From: an uncultured Pelagibacteraceae bacterium
GTDB lineage: Bacteria; Pseudomonadota; Alphaproteobacteria; Pelagibacterales; Pelagibacteraceae
Direction of reading: 5' to 3'
DNA length: 64,000 nucleotides
Assembly: GCA_902537555.1 (NCBI GenBank)
Contig: CACBBR010000002.1
Coordinates: forward strand, 46,097 to 110,096
The notes under the pieces are model-generated. The model ran no database searches. It saw only the letters and a list, made by a program, of their open reading frames with translations, and had not been told where the DNA came from. Position numbers and translations under genes: made by a program. Shown in pieces: positions 50,178-59,603 of the stretch. Numbering within the stretch: position 1 is the first letter of the stretch; every line of letters begins with the position of its first letter.

Positions 50178-52136
50178 TTATGGTTTCTTAAGTTCTTCTA
50201 TGTTTTTATATTCTTGTAAAATTGAAGGATTTATTAATGCTTGAATATTTTTTATTTTGTTTCCCTCAATAATATTTTTAACCGCAAGCTCGACTATTTT
50301 TCCATTTTTTGTTCTTGGAATATCTGAGACTTCAATAATTTTTTTTGGTACATGACGCGGAGATGCGTTTCGACGAACAGCTTTTTTTAATTTTAAAATT
50401 AATTTTTCACTAAGTGTTTTTGGGGTTTTTAAAACTACAAATAAAATAATTCTCACATCATTATCCCACTGCTGCCCAATAACTATAGACTCTTTTACTT
50501 CATTAAATTTATCAACAATTGAGTATATCTCTGCAGTACCTAATCTAGCACCCCCAGGATTAAGTGTTGCATCTGATCTTCCATAAATAATATATCCACC
50601 GTTAGACTTTCTCTCTGCATAATCTCCATGATGCCAAACATTTTTGTATTTTTCAAAATATGCGGACTTATATTTTTTATTATTTTTATCATTCCAAAAA
50701 TAAATTGGCATTGATGGAAATGCTGATTTACAAACTAATTCTCCTTTTTTGTTAATTAACGACTTTCCTCTTTCAGAAAAAACATCTGTGTTCATTCCCA
50801 ATCCGTTATTCTGAATTTGTCCCTTATAAACAGGAGAGTAAATATTTCCTAATACAAAGCACGAAACGAGGTCTGTTCCACCAGCAATGGAAGCCAAATG
50901 AACGTTTTTTTTAATATTTTTATAAACATAATCAAAACCATCAGGAGATAATGGTGAGCCAGTAGAACATATAGTTTTAAGATATTTAAGTTTGTACTTA
51001 GTATTAATATTTAAATTTAATTTTTTTAATTCATCAATATATTTTGCACTGATACCAAATAGAGATATTTTTTCTTTTTCAGCTATTTTAAAGAGCAAAT
51101 CACTTCTTTTATACATTGGGAAACCGTCAAAAAGAACTATTGAAGCTTTAGATGCCAAAAATGTCATCAACCAATTCCACATCATCCATCCACAAGTAGT
51201 GAAATAAAATACATTATCACCTGGTTTTACGTTACAGTGAAGTTTATGTTCTTTTAAATGTTGTAGCAAAACACCACCAACTCTATGACATATACACTTT
51301 GGTTTACCTGTAGTTCCACTTGAATACAAAATGGCTAATTCTTTATCAAAATCAAATTTTTTGAATACAAATTTTTTGTCTTTGATATTTTTCAACTTTT
51401 TGTAGTAAAAAATATTTATACCTTTTATTTTTGTTAGTTTTAAATTTTTTTTACCTGGATAATTAGTAATTAGTACACTTTTGATCGATTTAATTTTCTT
51501 GAGAATAGCTGGCAATCTTTTAATAACATTTATTTCTTTTCCATTATAATAATATCTATCAGTGATAATTAAAAGTTTTGGTTTAATTTGAGAAAATCTT
51601 TCTATTACTCCTTGTGTTCCAAAATCTGGAGAACATGAAGACCAAATTCCTCCAATTGCACTAGTTGCTAAAAAACTCTCTACTGTCTCAATTTGATTTG
51701 CCGTATATGCTGCAATTCTATCTTTTTCTTTAATTTTATTTTCTCTTAAAAAATTTATAAGTTTTAAAGTATTATTGTTTAATTCTTTCCAAGACTTCTC
51801 CTGTCTATATCCATTTTCACTAATAAAAGTGACAGCTTTTGAATTATCATTTTTTGATAATAGGTTATCTGCATAATTTAATTGGGATTTTACCAAAAAT
51901 TTGCTTTTAATAATATCTTTAGGAAAGTAAAATTCATCTTTTTTTATACCTTTAATATTTGAAAATTCCCATACTGAAGACCAAAATAACTTTGGATGTT
52001 TAATTGTCCAATCAAACAATTTTTTATAATTTTTCTTTGACCCATACTTAAATTTTTTTGCTAAAAATTTTTCAAATTTAAATAAATTTGAATTTATTTT
52101 TGTTTGAGGGTCAGCTTCCCATAGTTTCTGAGACAT
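50178..52136 (-). CDS. Acetoacetyl-CoA synthetase
   Basis: 652-residue ANL adenylating enzyme. LYSSGTTGKPKCICH is the phosphate loop; GRSDATLNPGGARLGTAEIY and PRTKNGKIVELAVK are the hinge and the acetylated-Lys motif. The N-terminal SQKLWEAD...F and FWSSVWEF are typical of acetoacetate-CoA ligases as opposed to acetyl-CoA synthetase. Activates acetoacetate to acetoacetyl-CoA at the cost of ATP, entering central metabolism through thiolase. Confidence 0.9.
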   Translation of the reverse strand: MSQKLWEADPQTKINSNLFKFEKFLAKKFKYGSKKNYKKLFDWTIKHPKLFWSSVWEFSNIKGIKKDEFYFPKDIIKSKFLVKSQLNYADNLLSKNDNSKAVTFISENGYRQEKSWKELNNNTLKLINFLRENKIKEKDRIAAYTANQIETVESFLATSAIGGIWSSCSPDFGTQGVIERFSQIKPKLLIITDRYYYNGKEINVIKRLPAILKKIKSIKSVLITNYPGKKNLKLTKIKGINIFYYKKLKNIKDKKFVFKKFDFDKELAILYSSGTTGKPKCICHRVGGVLLQHLKEHKLHCNVKPGDNVFYFTTCGWMMWNWLMTFLASKASIVLFDGFPMYKRSDLLFKIAEKEKISLFGISAKYIDELKKLNLNINTKYKLKYLKTICSTGSPLSPDGFDYVYKNIKKNVHLASIAGGTDLVSCFVLGNIYSPVYKGQIQNNGLGMNTDVFSERGKSLINKKGELVCKSAFPSMPIYFWNDKNNKKYKSAYFEKYKNVWHHGDYAERKSNGGYIIYGRSDATLNPGGARLGTAEIYSIVDKFNEVKESIVIGQQWDNDVRIILFVVLKTPKTLSEKLILKLKKAVRRNASPRHVPKKIIEVSDIPRTKNGKIVELAVKNIIEGNKIKNIQALINPSILQEYKNIEELKKP

Positions 52137-52297
52137 AAAAAATATATTTAATTTTTTGAAATTATGATAACCTTAAAGCATTAAATAATAAAAATGAGAA
52201 CTTTTTCTTTAATGATTCGGACTAGTTTTAGCCCATTTTTGTTCTTTAGGGATAACAATATATAGTACTGATAAAAAAAATCACACCCAATCTAGAA

Positions 52298-54781
52298 ATG
52301 ACAAAAAATAAAATTACAGCTGTTCTTGGACCAACAAATACAGGAAAAACTTTCCTAGCGATTGAAACTATGCTTTCTTTTGATTCAGGAATGATTGGCT
52401 TTCCATTAAGGCTTTTGGCAAGAGAAGTGTATGACAAAATTATTAAAAAAGTTGATCCATCAAAAGTAGCTTTAATTACAGGTGAAGAAAAAATTATACC
52501 AATAAATGCAAAATATTTTCTGTGCACTGTAGAATCTATGCCTTTGGATAAAATTTTAGAGTTTGTTGGTATTGATGAAGTGCAGATGTGTAATGATCAT
52601 GAAAGAGGTCATATTTTTACAGATAGATTGTTAAATATGAGGGGTGAGAAACTTACGATGCTGATGGGTTCAAACTCAATCAAAAAAATTATTCAAAAAC
52701 TTGATGATGATATTGAATTTAAAAATAGAGAGAGACTTTCAAAATTATCATTTGGTGGTCATAAGAAAATTTCAAGAATTGAGAGAAAAAGTGCTGTAAT
52801 TGCATTTTCTACTGAAGAAGTATATGCAATTGCAGAGTTAATTAGACGTCAAAAAGGTGGAGCTGCTATTGTCATGGGTTCACTTAGTCCCAAAACAAGA
52901 AATGCGCAAGTAAGTTTATATCAATCTGGTGATGTTGATTATTTAGTTGCAACTGATGCAATTGGAATGGGGATTAACATGGACCTTGATAATGTTTATT
53001 TTTCAAATTTAAAAAAGTTTGATGGTAAAAAATTAAGAAATTTAAACATATCTGAAACTGGACAAATTGCAGGTAGAGCAGGAAGGTATTTAAATGATGG
53101 AATATTTGGCACAACTGGTGAATGTAAGGAAATAAATCCTGAGGAAATTGAAGCATTAGAAAATCATAGTTTTCCTGATATTCAAACAATTTTTTGGAGA
53201 AATTCAAAGTTAAATTTTAAAAATAAAGTTTCATTACTAAGTTCTTTAGACGAAAAACCACATAAGGATTGGTTGCGAAGAATAAGTGAATGCCAAGATG
53301 AAAAGGTCTTGAAATATTTCTTAAAAGAAGCACCAAATGTAGAAATTCAAGATAAGACTGAAATTTTAGAAATACTTTGGGAATGTTGTCAAATTCCTGA
53401 TTTTGTAAAGAAAACTTATGGTCACCATTTTGAAGTTGTAAGTAAAATATTTAATTTTTTAACTAGTCGAAATAAGAAAGTTCCAAATCACTACATGAAA
53501 GAACAATTATCCTTATTAGATAAATTAGATGGAAATGTGGACTCTTTATCTAATAGAATTGCTAATGTCAGAACATGGGCTTATGTATCAAACAAGTCTA
53601 ATTGGGTTGAAAATCAGGATTATTGGATAGAAAGGACTAAGAACCTTGAAGATAAACTTTCTGACAGGCTGCACGAAGAATTAACTAAAACATTTATCGA
53701 TAAGAGAGCAAGTGTTTTAGCAAGAGGTTTAAAGCAAGATATAATGTTTGAAACTGAGATTGTGAATGATGAGGAAGTAATGATTAACAAACAATATATC
53801 GGCCGTTTAAAAGGTCTTAAATTAGAATTAGATTTAAAGGTCGATACGTTAGATGCAGATGTGAAATCATTAAAGAAAGCTGCAAGGCAAAACGTAGGTC
53901 CTGAAATTATTAAAAGAATTACACAAATAATTGATACTAGTTTAATTGAGCTTAAAGATGATTTTAAAATTTATTGGAAACATAATCAAATAGCAAAATT
54001 AATACCAGGATCTGATTATCTTAATCCTCAGATTCAATTAATTATTGATGAAATGATTGAAAATAGTGAAAAGTCAAGACTAAATTATTTTCTTGAGAAA
54101 TGGATAAGTGGAAAAATTGAAACAGAGTTGAAGAGTCTAATTGATTTAAAAAATGTTAAAGATAATAATTCAGAATTAAGAGCCTTAGCATATCATCTTT
54201 ATGAAAATAATGGAGTTGTCAAAAGAGAAGAAGTTTTAAATTATCTAAATAAACTTGATCAAAATGAAAGAAAAAAATTGAGAAACATGGGAGTAAAGTT
54301 TGGCAGATACCATGTTTTTTTATTTAAACTATTTAAGCCGAGCTCAGTTTCATTAAGGATACTTTTATGGAAAAATTATAATGAAAAAAATCAAGACTTT
54401 TTACCTCCAACTTTTGGATTAAATTTTTTAGAGGATAAGAAAATAATGAATAGAAATTTAATGCTTTTGTGTGGTTTTGAAAAGTTTGATAATTTGTACG
54501 TAAGAATCGATATATTAGAAAGACTTTTTTTAATGATTTTTAATACTAAATCAGAAAATAATATAAAAGAAATTAAACTAATTCCTGAAATGCTAAACTT
54601 GTTAGGTTGCAGTAAAGAAAATTTTATAAAATTAATTAAGAAAATGAACTATAAAACTTATGAAAAAGGAAATAATTTGCATTTTAAATATATTCCACTA
54701 AAAAAAATAACTAAAGAAAAAAATAATAAGAATATTAAAGACAATCCATTTAATATTCTGACACAACTTAACTTAAAATAA
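52298..54781 (+). CDS. Suv3-like superfamily 2 RNA helicase
   Basis: 827 residues. SF2 motor with Walker A GPTNTGKTF at 11-19, motif II DEVQ at 93-96, and motif VI QIAGRAGRY; GFPLRLLAREVY and TGEE are marks of the SUV3 group. The C-terminal two thirds hold Suv3-type helical domains and a basic Lys/Asn tail. Suv3 in mitochondria unwinds RNA for degradation; alphaproteobacterial members are probably RNA helicases too. Followed without gap by a TerB-like gene. The upstream 161-nt spacer carries only a dubious 23-codon frame. Confidence 0.9.
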   Translation: MTKNKITAVLGPTNTGKTFLAIETMLSFDSGMIGFPLRLLAREVYDKIIKKVDPSKVALITGEEKIIPINAKYFLCTVESMPLDKILEFVGIDEVQMCNDHERGHIFTDRLLNMRGEKLTMLMGSNSIKKIIQKLDDDIEFKNRERLSKLSFGGHKKISRIERKSAVIAFSTEEVYAIAELIRRQKGGAAIVMGSLSPKTRNAQVSLYQSGDVDYLVATDAIGMGINMDLDNVYFSNLKKFDGKKLRNLNISETGQIAGRAGRYLNDGIFGTTGECKEINPEEIEALENHSFPDIQTIFWRNSKLNFKNKVSLLSSLDEKPHKDWLRRISECQDEKVLKYFLKEAPNVEIQDKTEILEILWECCQIPDFVKKTYGHHFEVVSKIFNFLTSRNKKVPNHYMKEQLSLLDKLDGNVDSLSNRIANVRTWAYVSNKSNWVENQDYWIERTKNLEDKLSDRLHEELTKTFIDKRASVLARGLKQDIMFETEIVNDEEVMINKQYIGRLKGLKLELDLKVDTLDADVKSLKKAARQNVGPEIIKRITQIIDTSLIELKDDFKIYWKHNQIAKLIPGSDYLNPQIQLIIDEMIENSEKSRLNYFLEKWISGKIETELKSLIDLKNVKDNNSELRALAYHLYENNGVVKREEVLNYLNKLDQNERKKLRNMGVKFGRYHVFLFKLFKPSSVSLRILLWKNYNEKNQDFLPPTFGLNFLEDKKIMNRNLMLLCGFEKFDNLYVRIDILERLFLMIFNTKSENNIKEIKLIPEMLNLLGCSKENFIKLIKKMNYKTYEKGNNLHFKYIPLKKITKEKNNKNIKDNPFNILTQLNLK

Positions 54782-55206
54782 TGTTTAACATTTTTAAAAA
54801 AGAGGAAGAAAAAAAAGAGAATGGACACCCTTCTTTAATATCGGTTACTTGTCTATTAATACATTCTGCAAAAATTGACGAGAATTACACAGATAAAGAA
54901 AAAAAAATTATCAAAAAGGCTTTAATTGAAATGGGAGCAAAGGTAAATGTGATTGATAAAATAATGGAAGAAGCAGAAGAAAAAGAAAAAGACTCAAATC
55001 AAATATTAGATTTTACAAGGGAGATAAAGAATATTATTGAGGAAGACAAAAAGATTATTATAGAGGCTTTATGGGATATTATTTACTCTGACGATGATGC
55101 TGATATGTATGAAACAAACTTAATGAGAAGACTATCTGGTTTACTTTATCTTGATGCAAAAGTTGTAGGTGACATAAAAGAAAAGGTTCGTCAAAAAAAA
55201 TCATGA
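54781..55206 (+). CDS. TerB-like (DjlA/TerB fold) protein
   Basis: 141 residues. [28 protein letters not shown] and the later [25 protein letters not shown] are the two halves of the all-helical TerB domain, with paired acidic residues ([16 protein letters not shown]) that may bind metal. Function in this setting is unknown; tellurite resistance is only the name of the founding member. It touches the helicase stop and overlaps fdxA by 4 nt (ATGA), so it shares a transcript with both. Confidence 0.85.
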   Translation: MFNIFKKEEEKKENGHPSLISVTCLLIHSAKIDENYTDKEKKIIKKALIEMGAKVNVIDKIMEEAEEKEKDSNQILDFTREIKNIIEEDKKIIIEALWDIIYSDDDADMYETNLMRRLSGLLYLDAKVVGDIKEKVRQKKS

Positions 55207-55532
55207 CATATTTAGTTAATGATAAATGCATCAAATGTAAATTGATGGATTGTGTTGAAGTATGTCCTGTGGATTGCTTTTATGAGGGAAAAAATATGCT
55301 TGTAATTAAGCCTGATGAGTGTATAGATTGTGGCGTTTGTGAGCCAGAGTGTCCTGTGGACGCTATAATATCTGATGACGCAGATACCGAGGGCAAATGG
55401 TTAGAAGTGAATAAAAAATATGCAGAAATTTGGCCAAACATTAGTGAAAAAAAAGATCCTCCTGCGGATCATGAACAATTTAAAGACGTAGAAAATAAAT
55501 ATGAAAAATATTTTAAAGAAAATCTTGAATAA
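55203..55532 (+). CDS. fdxA: 7Fe ferredoxin FdxA
   Basis: 109 residues. Cysteines C9, C17 and C50 match the 3Fe-4S ligands and C21, C40, C43 and C46 the 4Fe-4S ligands of Azotobacter-type ferredoxin I; the tail ([15 protein letters not shown]...) is typical of alphaproteobacterial FdxA. A soluble electron carrier. Its last 32 nt also encode the start of the CarD-family gene in another frame. Confidence 0.95.
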   Translation: MTYLVNDKCIKCKLMDCVEVCPVDCFYEGKNMLVIKPDECIDCGVCEPECPVDAIISDDADTEGKWLEVNKKYAEIWPNISEKKDPPADHEQFKDVENKYEKYFKENLE

Positions 55533-56328
55533 AAAGAAAACTAAGAATGTTCCTAAAAAAAAAGCAAAACCTGTAAAAAAAGTATCTAAAGTAAAAAAAT
55601 CTGTAAAAACTAAAAGTATAAAAAAAGAAAAAAAAGTATTTAATAAAAAAAAAATAATAAAAGAGACAAAGAAGAAAGAAAAAGTAGAAATTAAAACAGA
55701 TCCTCTTAGAATTCCAAAGAATAACGAGCAGAAACCAGAAATCAAAAAAGTTAAAAAACAAGATACTGAAAAAAAAATATTTAAAATAAAAGATTATGTT
55801 GTTTACCCGAAACATGGAGTTGGTCAAATAACTGAGACTAAAAAAATTAATATAGGTGGAATTGATGTAGAAACATACATTTTAAAATTTGAGAAAGATA
55901 AAGCAAACGGGATGGTACCAGTAAATAAGCAATCACATCTAAGGCCACTTGCAACAATTAATCAAATTAATAAATGTGTTAGTATTTTAAAAAGCAAACC
56001 AAAGATCAAACGATCGATGTGGAGTAGAAGGGCTCAAGAATATGAAACTAAAATTTCATCAGGTAAAATTTATGAGCTTGCCGAAGTAGTAAGAGATTTA
56101 AATAAAGGTGATGATATAATGATTGATCAATCTTATAGTGAAAGACAGTTATTTGAAAAAGCTTATGAAAGATTATTAACTGAATTTCAAATAGTGATGG
56201 GGTCAAACCTGGAAGATGCTCAGAAAAAACTTGATAAAGCTCTTAAAAGAAATTTAGAAAAACAAGTCCAAAAGGTTGAGGAGAAAACAGTTACCGAGGA
56301 AGAAATTACACAAGGATTATCAGAATAA
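55501..56328 (+). CDS. CarD/CdnL-family transcription regulator with long lysine-rich N-terminus
   Basis: 275 residues. The RNA-polymerase-interacting CarD domain is at about 96-160 ([18 protein letters not shown]), followed by the helical DNA-binding domain (about 165-260, [22 protein letters not shown]). Residues 1-95 are a Lys-rich, disordered-looking tail; typical CarD proteins lack most of this. CarD stabilises the open complex at rRNA and housekeeping promoters. The ATG lies inside fdxA (32-nt overlap). A minus-strand terminator begins at its stop codon. Confidence 0.9.
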   Translation: MKNILKKILNKKKTKNVPKKKAKPVKKVSKVKKSVKTKSIKKEKKVFNKKKIIKETKKKEKVEIKTDPLRIPKNNEQKPEIKKVKKQDTEKKIFKIKDYVVYPKHGVGQITETKKINIGGIDVETYILKFEKDKANGMVPVNKQSHLRPLATINQINKCVSILKSKPKIKRSMWSRRAQEYETKISSGKIYELAEVVRDLNKGDDIMIDQSYSERQLFEKAYERLLTEFQIVMGSNLEDAQKKLDKALKRNLEKQVQKVEEKTVTEEEITQGLSE

Positions 56329-56364
56329 AAAAAACGCTTCCCACGCAAGCGCCATGAGAAGCGT
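56326..56364 (-). terminator. Rho-independent terminator of the lysine-rich microgene
   Basis: Read on the minus strand: stem ACGCTTC (56364-56358), a 17-nt loop with a GC-rich inner part, stem GAAGCGT (56340-56334), then eight Ts (the A-run 56327-56334, partly overlapping the stem) running into the CarD stop codon. On the plus strand no U-run follows, so it acts for the minus-strand gene only. It is the clearest intrinsic terminator in the window. Confidence 0.75.
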
Positions 56365-56387
56365 AATCAGTTAAAAAGAATACTAAA

Positions 56388-56471
56388 CTATCTTCTTTTT
56401 TTCTTCTTAGCTTTTTTCTTAGCTTTTTTCTTAGTTTTCTTTTTAGCAGCTTTTTTTCTTCTTTTAGCCAT
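56388..56471 (-). CDS. 27-aa lysine/arginine-rich microprotein
   Basis: Frame from ATG at 56471 to TAG: MAKRRKKAAKKKTKK followed by further AKKK units and a KKKRR end; 20 of the 27 residues are Lys or Arg. Internal 12-nt units (GCTAAGAAAAAA) repeat, so it may expand or contract. GGGAG, 8-12 nt before the ATG, is one of the strongest ribosome-binding sites here, and a terminator follows 24 nt after the stop. This resembles histone H1 or AlgP tails and should bind nucleic acid. No established function. Confidence 0.65.
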   Translation of the reverse strand: MAKRRKKAAKKKTKKKAKKKAKKKKRR

Positions 56472-56492
56472 CTTTAGCTCCCTTTTTTTATA

Positions 56493-56513
56493 AACGAATC
56501 TTTATGATTCGTT
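56493..56513 (-). promoter_or_regulatory. Hairpin upstream of the lysine-rich microgene
   Basis: Perfect 8-bp inverted repeat AACGAATC / GATTCGTT around a 5-nt loop, 22 nt upstream of the ATG and just 5' of the GGGAG site. No U-run follows it on either strand, so it is unlikely to be a terminator. Could be a 5' leader stem or an operator. Confidence 0.5.
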
Positions 56514-56626
56514 AATATCTAATTTTTATTTTTTTTGAATAGTTATGTCAATTATATAATTTTTTTCAAAAAATTAAAAAATTAAATTTTTTTTATTTTT
56601 TTTTTGTTTGATTAAAAAGTTAAGTA

Positions 56627-56648
56627 AAACGCTATTAATAAAGTGTTT
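56627..56648 (-). terminator. Possible weak terminator after the acyl-CoA ligase
   Basis: Minus-strand stem AAACACT / AGCGTTT (7 bp including one G-T pair) around an 8-nt loop, 12 nt after the ligase stop. Two short T-rich stretches follow, not a continuous run. Weak; may be only chance in A/T-rich sequence. Confidence 0.3.
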
Positions 56649-56660
56649 AGAAAATTTTTT

Positions 56661-58361
56661 TTAATAAAGTTTTTCAAATTCATTTTTATACTTTTGAACT
56701 ATTTTATATCTCTTTAGTTTTAAAGTTGGAGTTAACATTCCATTTTCAATTGAAAATTTTTCCTTAATTAAAAAAAATTTTTTAATATTTTCTATTTTTG
56801 AAAGATTGCTATTTATTGCATCAATCTCTTTTTTTAATTGATCTTCAGTTACTTTTTGATTTTCCTCTGACAAGACTAATAAAGCAACTAAATATGGTTT
56901 ATTATCTCCATAGACAATAGATTGATCAATAAATTTTGAATTTGATAATTCATTTTCTATTTTAACTGGAGATATATTGTCTCCCCCTGGGGTTATTAAA
57001 ATATCTTTTTTTCTATCTGTAATTTTTAAATAACCATTTTCAAACATTCCAATATCTCCAGTATGTAACCATCCATTTTTTAACACTTTTTGGGTTTCCT
57101 CGACATTATTCCAATAACCTAACATAACATTTTCACCTTTAACTAAAATTTCTCCATCCTCAGCAATTCTTACTTGATTGCCCCTAAATGGTGGACCAAC
57201 CGTTTCAACTCTTATATCATGGACTGGATTACAACTAACAACTGGTGATGTTTCAGTTAATCCATAACCTTGCAATGTAGGAAGTCCTATAGCATTTAAA
57301 AAAACTCCTACATCTTTATCAAGAGCTCCACCTCCTGAAACAAACGTTTTAAGCTCACCTCCAAATTGAGATTTAATTTTTTTTCTCACTATCTTTTCTA
57401 ATAAATTATCAAGAATTTTTTCTACAAATGACAAATCTTGTTTTGTAATTTTTTTCTTACCGAGTTCTAACATTTTTAATATTAATTTTTTTCTGAGACC
57501 AGTGGCTTTATTAAAACTAGCATTGATTTTTTGGTATAAATTTTGGTAAAAACGAGGAACGGCAGTCATTAATTGAGGCTTACAATCATTCATATTTGTA
57601 ATTAATTTTTCTATGCTTTCAGCGTAGAATATTTTTGCCCCAACACTGATTTGCACAAATTGTACTGTGTGTTCATACGAATGAGAAAGAGGTAGCCAAG
57701 TTAGGAACCTAGTTTGGTCGGTTAGTAAAGGTTTTAAAATATCTAAAGCCCCTTCACAGTTATTTAAGATACCCCCATGACTTAATATTACTCCTTTAGG
57801 ATTGCCTTGTGTACCAGAAGTATAGATAATACACGCTGGATCTTTTCTATATAATCCCAACTTTGGAAAACTTTCATCTTCATTATCTAAATTTGAAATT
57901 AATTTATTTAAATTAATATATTTATTATGATCAAGATCTAATTCTTCAAATGAAAATATTTTTTCAATAAATTTATTTTTATTAATTATATTTTCAACTT
58001 TGTTAAATTGTTCTTGATTAGATACAAAAACTAATTTTGGACTACAATCGTTAATAATATACTCATAATCACGTTCTGCATAAGTAGTATATGCTGGAAC
58101 AGTTATACCACCTGACAACATTATAGAAAGATCTGAAATAAACCATTCTGGTCTATTTTCAGAAATTAACAAACATCTATCCCCTTTTTTTAAGAATTTA
58201 TTTATTTCTGAAGAAATTTTTTTTATAGAAAGAAATGTTTTTTTCCAACTAAAATAATTAGATGAATCTTTTAATGAAGTTAAAAGTATATTATTTTCAT
58301 TTTGTTTTTGATAATTTTCAAAAAATAATTCAACAAGACTATTTATATTTTTTGTACTCAT
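56661..58361 (-). CDS. Long-chain acyl-CoA synthetase family ligase
   Basis: 566-residue ANL adenylating enzyme of the long-chain fatty-acid-CoA ligase type. IIYTSGTQGNPKG is the phosphate loop; GYGLTETSPVVS and LHTGDIGMFENGYLKITDRKKDI are the A5 and A7/A8 motifs. Probably activates exogenous fatty acids for membrane lipids or oxidation. It follows tRNA-Leu on the same strand by 7 nt; a 189-nt spacer separates it from the lysine-rich microgene downstream. Confidence 0.9.
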   Translation of the reverse strand: MSTKNINSLVELFFENYQKQNENNILLTSLKDSSNYFSWKKTFLSIKKISSEINKFLKKGDRCLLISENRPEWFISDLSIMLSGGITVPAYTTYAERDYEYIINDCSPKLVFVSNQEQFNKVENIINKNKFIEKIFSFEELDLDHNKYINLNKLISNLDNEDESFPKLGLYRKDPACIIYTSGTQGNPKGVILSHGGILNNCEGALDILKPLLTDQTRFLTWLPLSHSYEHTVQFVQISVGAKIFYAESIEKLITNMNDCKPQLMTAVPRFYQNLYQKINASFNKATGLRKKLILKMLELGKKKITKQDLSFVEKILDNLLEKIVRKKIKSQFGGELKTFVSGGGALDKDVGVFLNAIGLPTLQGYGLTETSPVVSCNPVHDIRVETVGPPFRGNQVRIAEDGEILVKGENVMLGYWNNVEETQKVLKNGWLHTGDIGMFENGYLKITDRKKDILITPGGDNISPVKIENELSNSKFIDQSIVYGDNKPYLVALLVLSEENQKVTEDQLKKEIDAINSNLSKIENIKKFFLIKEKFSIENGMLTPTLKLKRYKIVQKYKNEFEKLY

Positions 58362-58368
58362 AATTTTA

Positions 58369-58455
58369 TGGTGGGCAAAGAGAGAATCGAACTCTCACAG
58401 TATTGCTACCATTGGATTTTGAGTCCAACGCGTCTACCAGTTCCGCCATTCGCCC
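58369..58455 (-). tRNA. tRNA-Leu (anticodon CAA)
   Basis: 87 nt with encoded CCA and a long variable arm. Acceptor GGGCGAA/TTTGCCC with discriminator A; anticodon stem TTGGA/TCCAA around CTCAAAA, giving CAA; T loop TTCGATT. It decodes UUG. It lies immediately upstream of the acyl-CoA ligase on the same strand. Confidence 0.96.
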
Positions 58456-58496
58456 AAAACTAAACATATTTTAAATCATAGTATTAAATCATTTAT

Positions 58497-58502
58497 TATA
58501 AT
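58497..58502 (+). promoter_or_regulatory. Candidate -10 element of the YqaA-type gene
   Basis: Perfect TATAAT, 10 nt before the ATG at 58513; a weak TTAAAT lies 20 nt upstream. If used, the messenger would have a 5' leader of only a few nucleotides. Motif-based only. Confidence 0.35.
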
Positions 58503-58512
58503 AAAAGAAAAT

Positions 58513-59121
58513 ATGTTTAAAGAACTTTACGACAGAACAATTAAACTTGCAGGTCATAGGAAATCTAAATCAATATTAGGATTTATATCCTTTATTGAGA
58601 GCTTTATATTTCCAATTCCTCCAGATGTATTAATAATTCCAATGACGATTGCTAGGAAAAATGAGTGGGTTAAAATTGCTTTTATCGCAACCTTAGGATC
58701 TGTTTTGGGAGCATGTCTTGGATACTTTATTGGATATGTATTTTTTAACGAAATTGGATTGAGAATTTTTGAAATTTATGGTGTAGATAATACCTCTTTT
58801 TTAAAAGAAAAAGTTTCCTCTGAAGGAGGTGTAATTGCTTGGATCACTCTTTTAGCTATTGCAGGTTTTTCACCTGTTCCATTTAAATTACTAACAATTA
58901 CAAGTGGATTTATTCATTTTAATTTATTTTATTTCATAATTATAAGTTTATTAACCAGAGGCTCTCGTTTTTTTTTAATAGCTTTTCTGATTGGAAATTT
59001 TGGACAAACAATGAAAAAGATTATTGAGAAAAAATTATTTAAATTTTCTATTCTTGCATCTGTGATTTTGATTGGTTTTGTTTTTTTTGTTTATAAATTT
59101 TTAAATAATTTTATTAGTTAA
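58513..59121 (+). CDS. YqaA-type VTT-domain membrane protein
   Basis: 202 residues with about five hydrophobic segments. FIESFIFPIPPDVLIIPM and the later GFSPVPFKLLTI are hallmarks of the YqaA branch of the DedA/VTT superfamily. Probably a small lipid or ion transporter of the inner membrane; the function is not established. It ends 2 nt before dsbB. Confidence 0.87.
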   Translation: MFKELYDRTIKLAGHRKSKSILGFISFIESFIFPIPPDVLIIPMTIARKNEWVKIAFIATLGSVLGACLGYFIGYVFFNEIGLRIFEIYGVDNTSFLKEKVSSEGGVIAWITLLAIAGFSPVPFKLLTITSGFIHFNLFYFIIISLLTRGSRFFLIAFLIGNFGQTMKKIIEKKLFKFSILASVILIGFVFFVYKFLNNFIS

Positions 59122-59123
59122 AT

Positions 59124-59603
59124 ATGACATTATTTCCCAGTCGTAAAAATTTGTACTTGATAATTTTATTATTTTCTTTGATATCTATTTTGTCAGCTTT
59201 GTATATTGAGTTTATACTTGGATACCGGCCATGTAAGTTATGTATCTATCAAAGACTTCCTTACTTAGCTGCAGTATTCATAAGTTTTATTGGATTATAT
59301 TATGTTAAGAATGATAATATTTTAATAATTTTAATAATAATATTTACCATAAGCGCTCTTATTTCTGGATACCATTTTGGAATTGAAAATAGCTTTTTTG
59401 AAGAATTTTCTGGTTGTACTAATAACCAATTAAATCTTTCAGATAAAGCAAAATTATTGGAATCTTTAAGTAAAAATATGCCAGAGGACTGTAAAGATGC
59501 AACTTTTAAAATTTTAGGTGTTTCGCTAGCGGCAATTAATACTCTTTTATCAATTTTAATTATAATTATTTCTATTAGAACTTTAAGCTATGAAAAAAAC
59601 TAA
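59124..59603 (+). CDS. dsbB: Disulfide bond formation protein DsbB
   Basis: 159 residues, four membrane helices. The first periplasmic pair is CKLC (C37, C40) after GYRP; the second pair is C98 and C123. Reoxidises DsbA using ubiquinone. Arg44, after IYQR, matches the conserved quinone-site Arg. It overlaps coq7, a ubiquinone biosynthesis gene, by 14 nt, which makes functional sense. Confidence 0.93.
   Translation: MTLFPSRKNLYLIILLFSLISILSALYIEFILGYRPCKLCIYQRLPYLAAVFISFIGLYYVKNDNILIILIIIFTISALISGYHFGIENSFFEEFSGCTNNQLNLSDKAKLLESLSKNMPEDCKDATFKILGVSLAAINTLLSILIIIISIRTLSYEKN

Noticed and set aside
52194..52265. 23-codon frame (MRTFSLMIRTSF...) upstream of the helicase
   Set aside because: No ribosome-binding site, no coupling to the helicase start, and composition like random A/T-rich DNA.
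55401..55827. Phe-rich minus-strand frames that look like membrane proteins
   Set aside because: They mirror the lysine codons of fdxA/CarD (AAA read as TTT).
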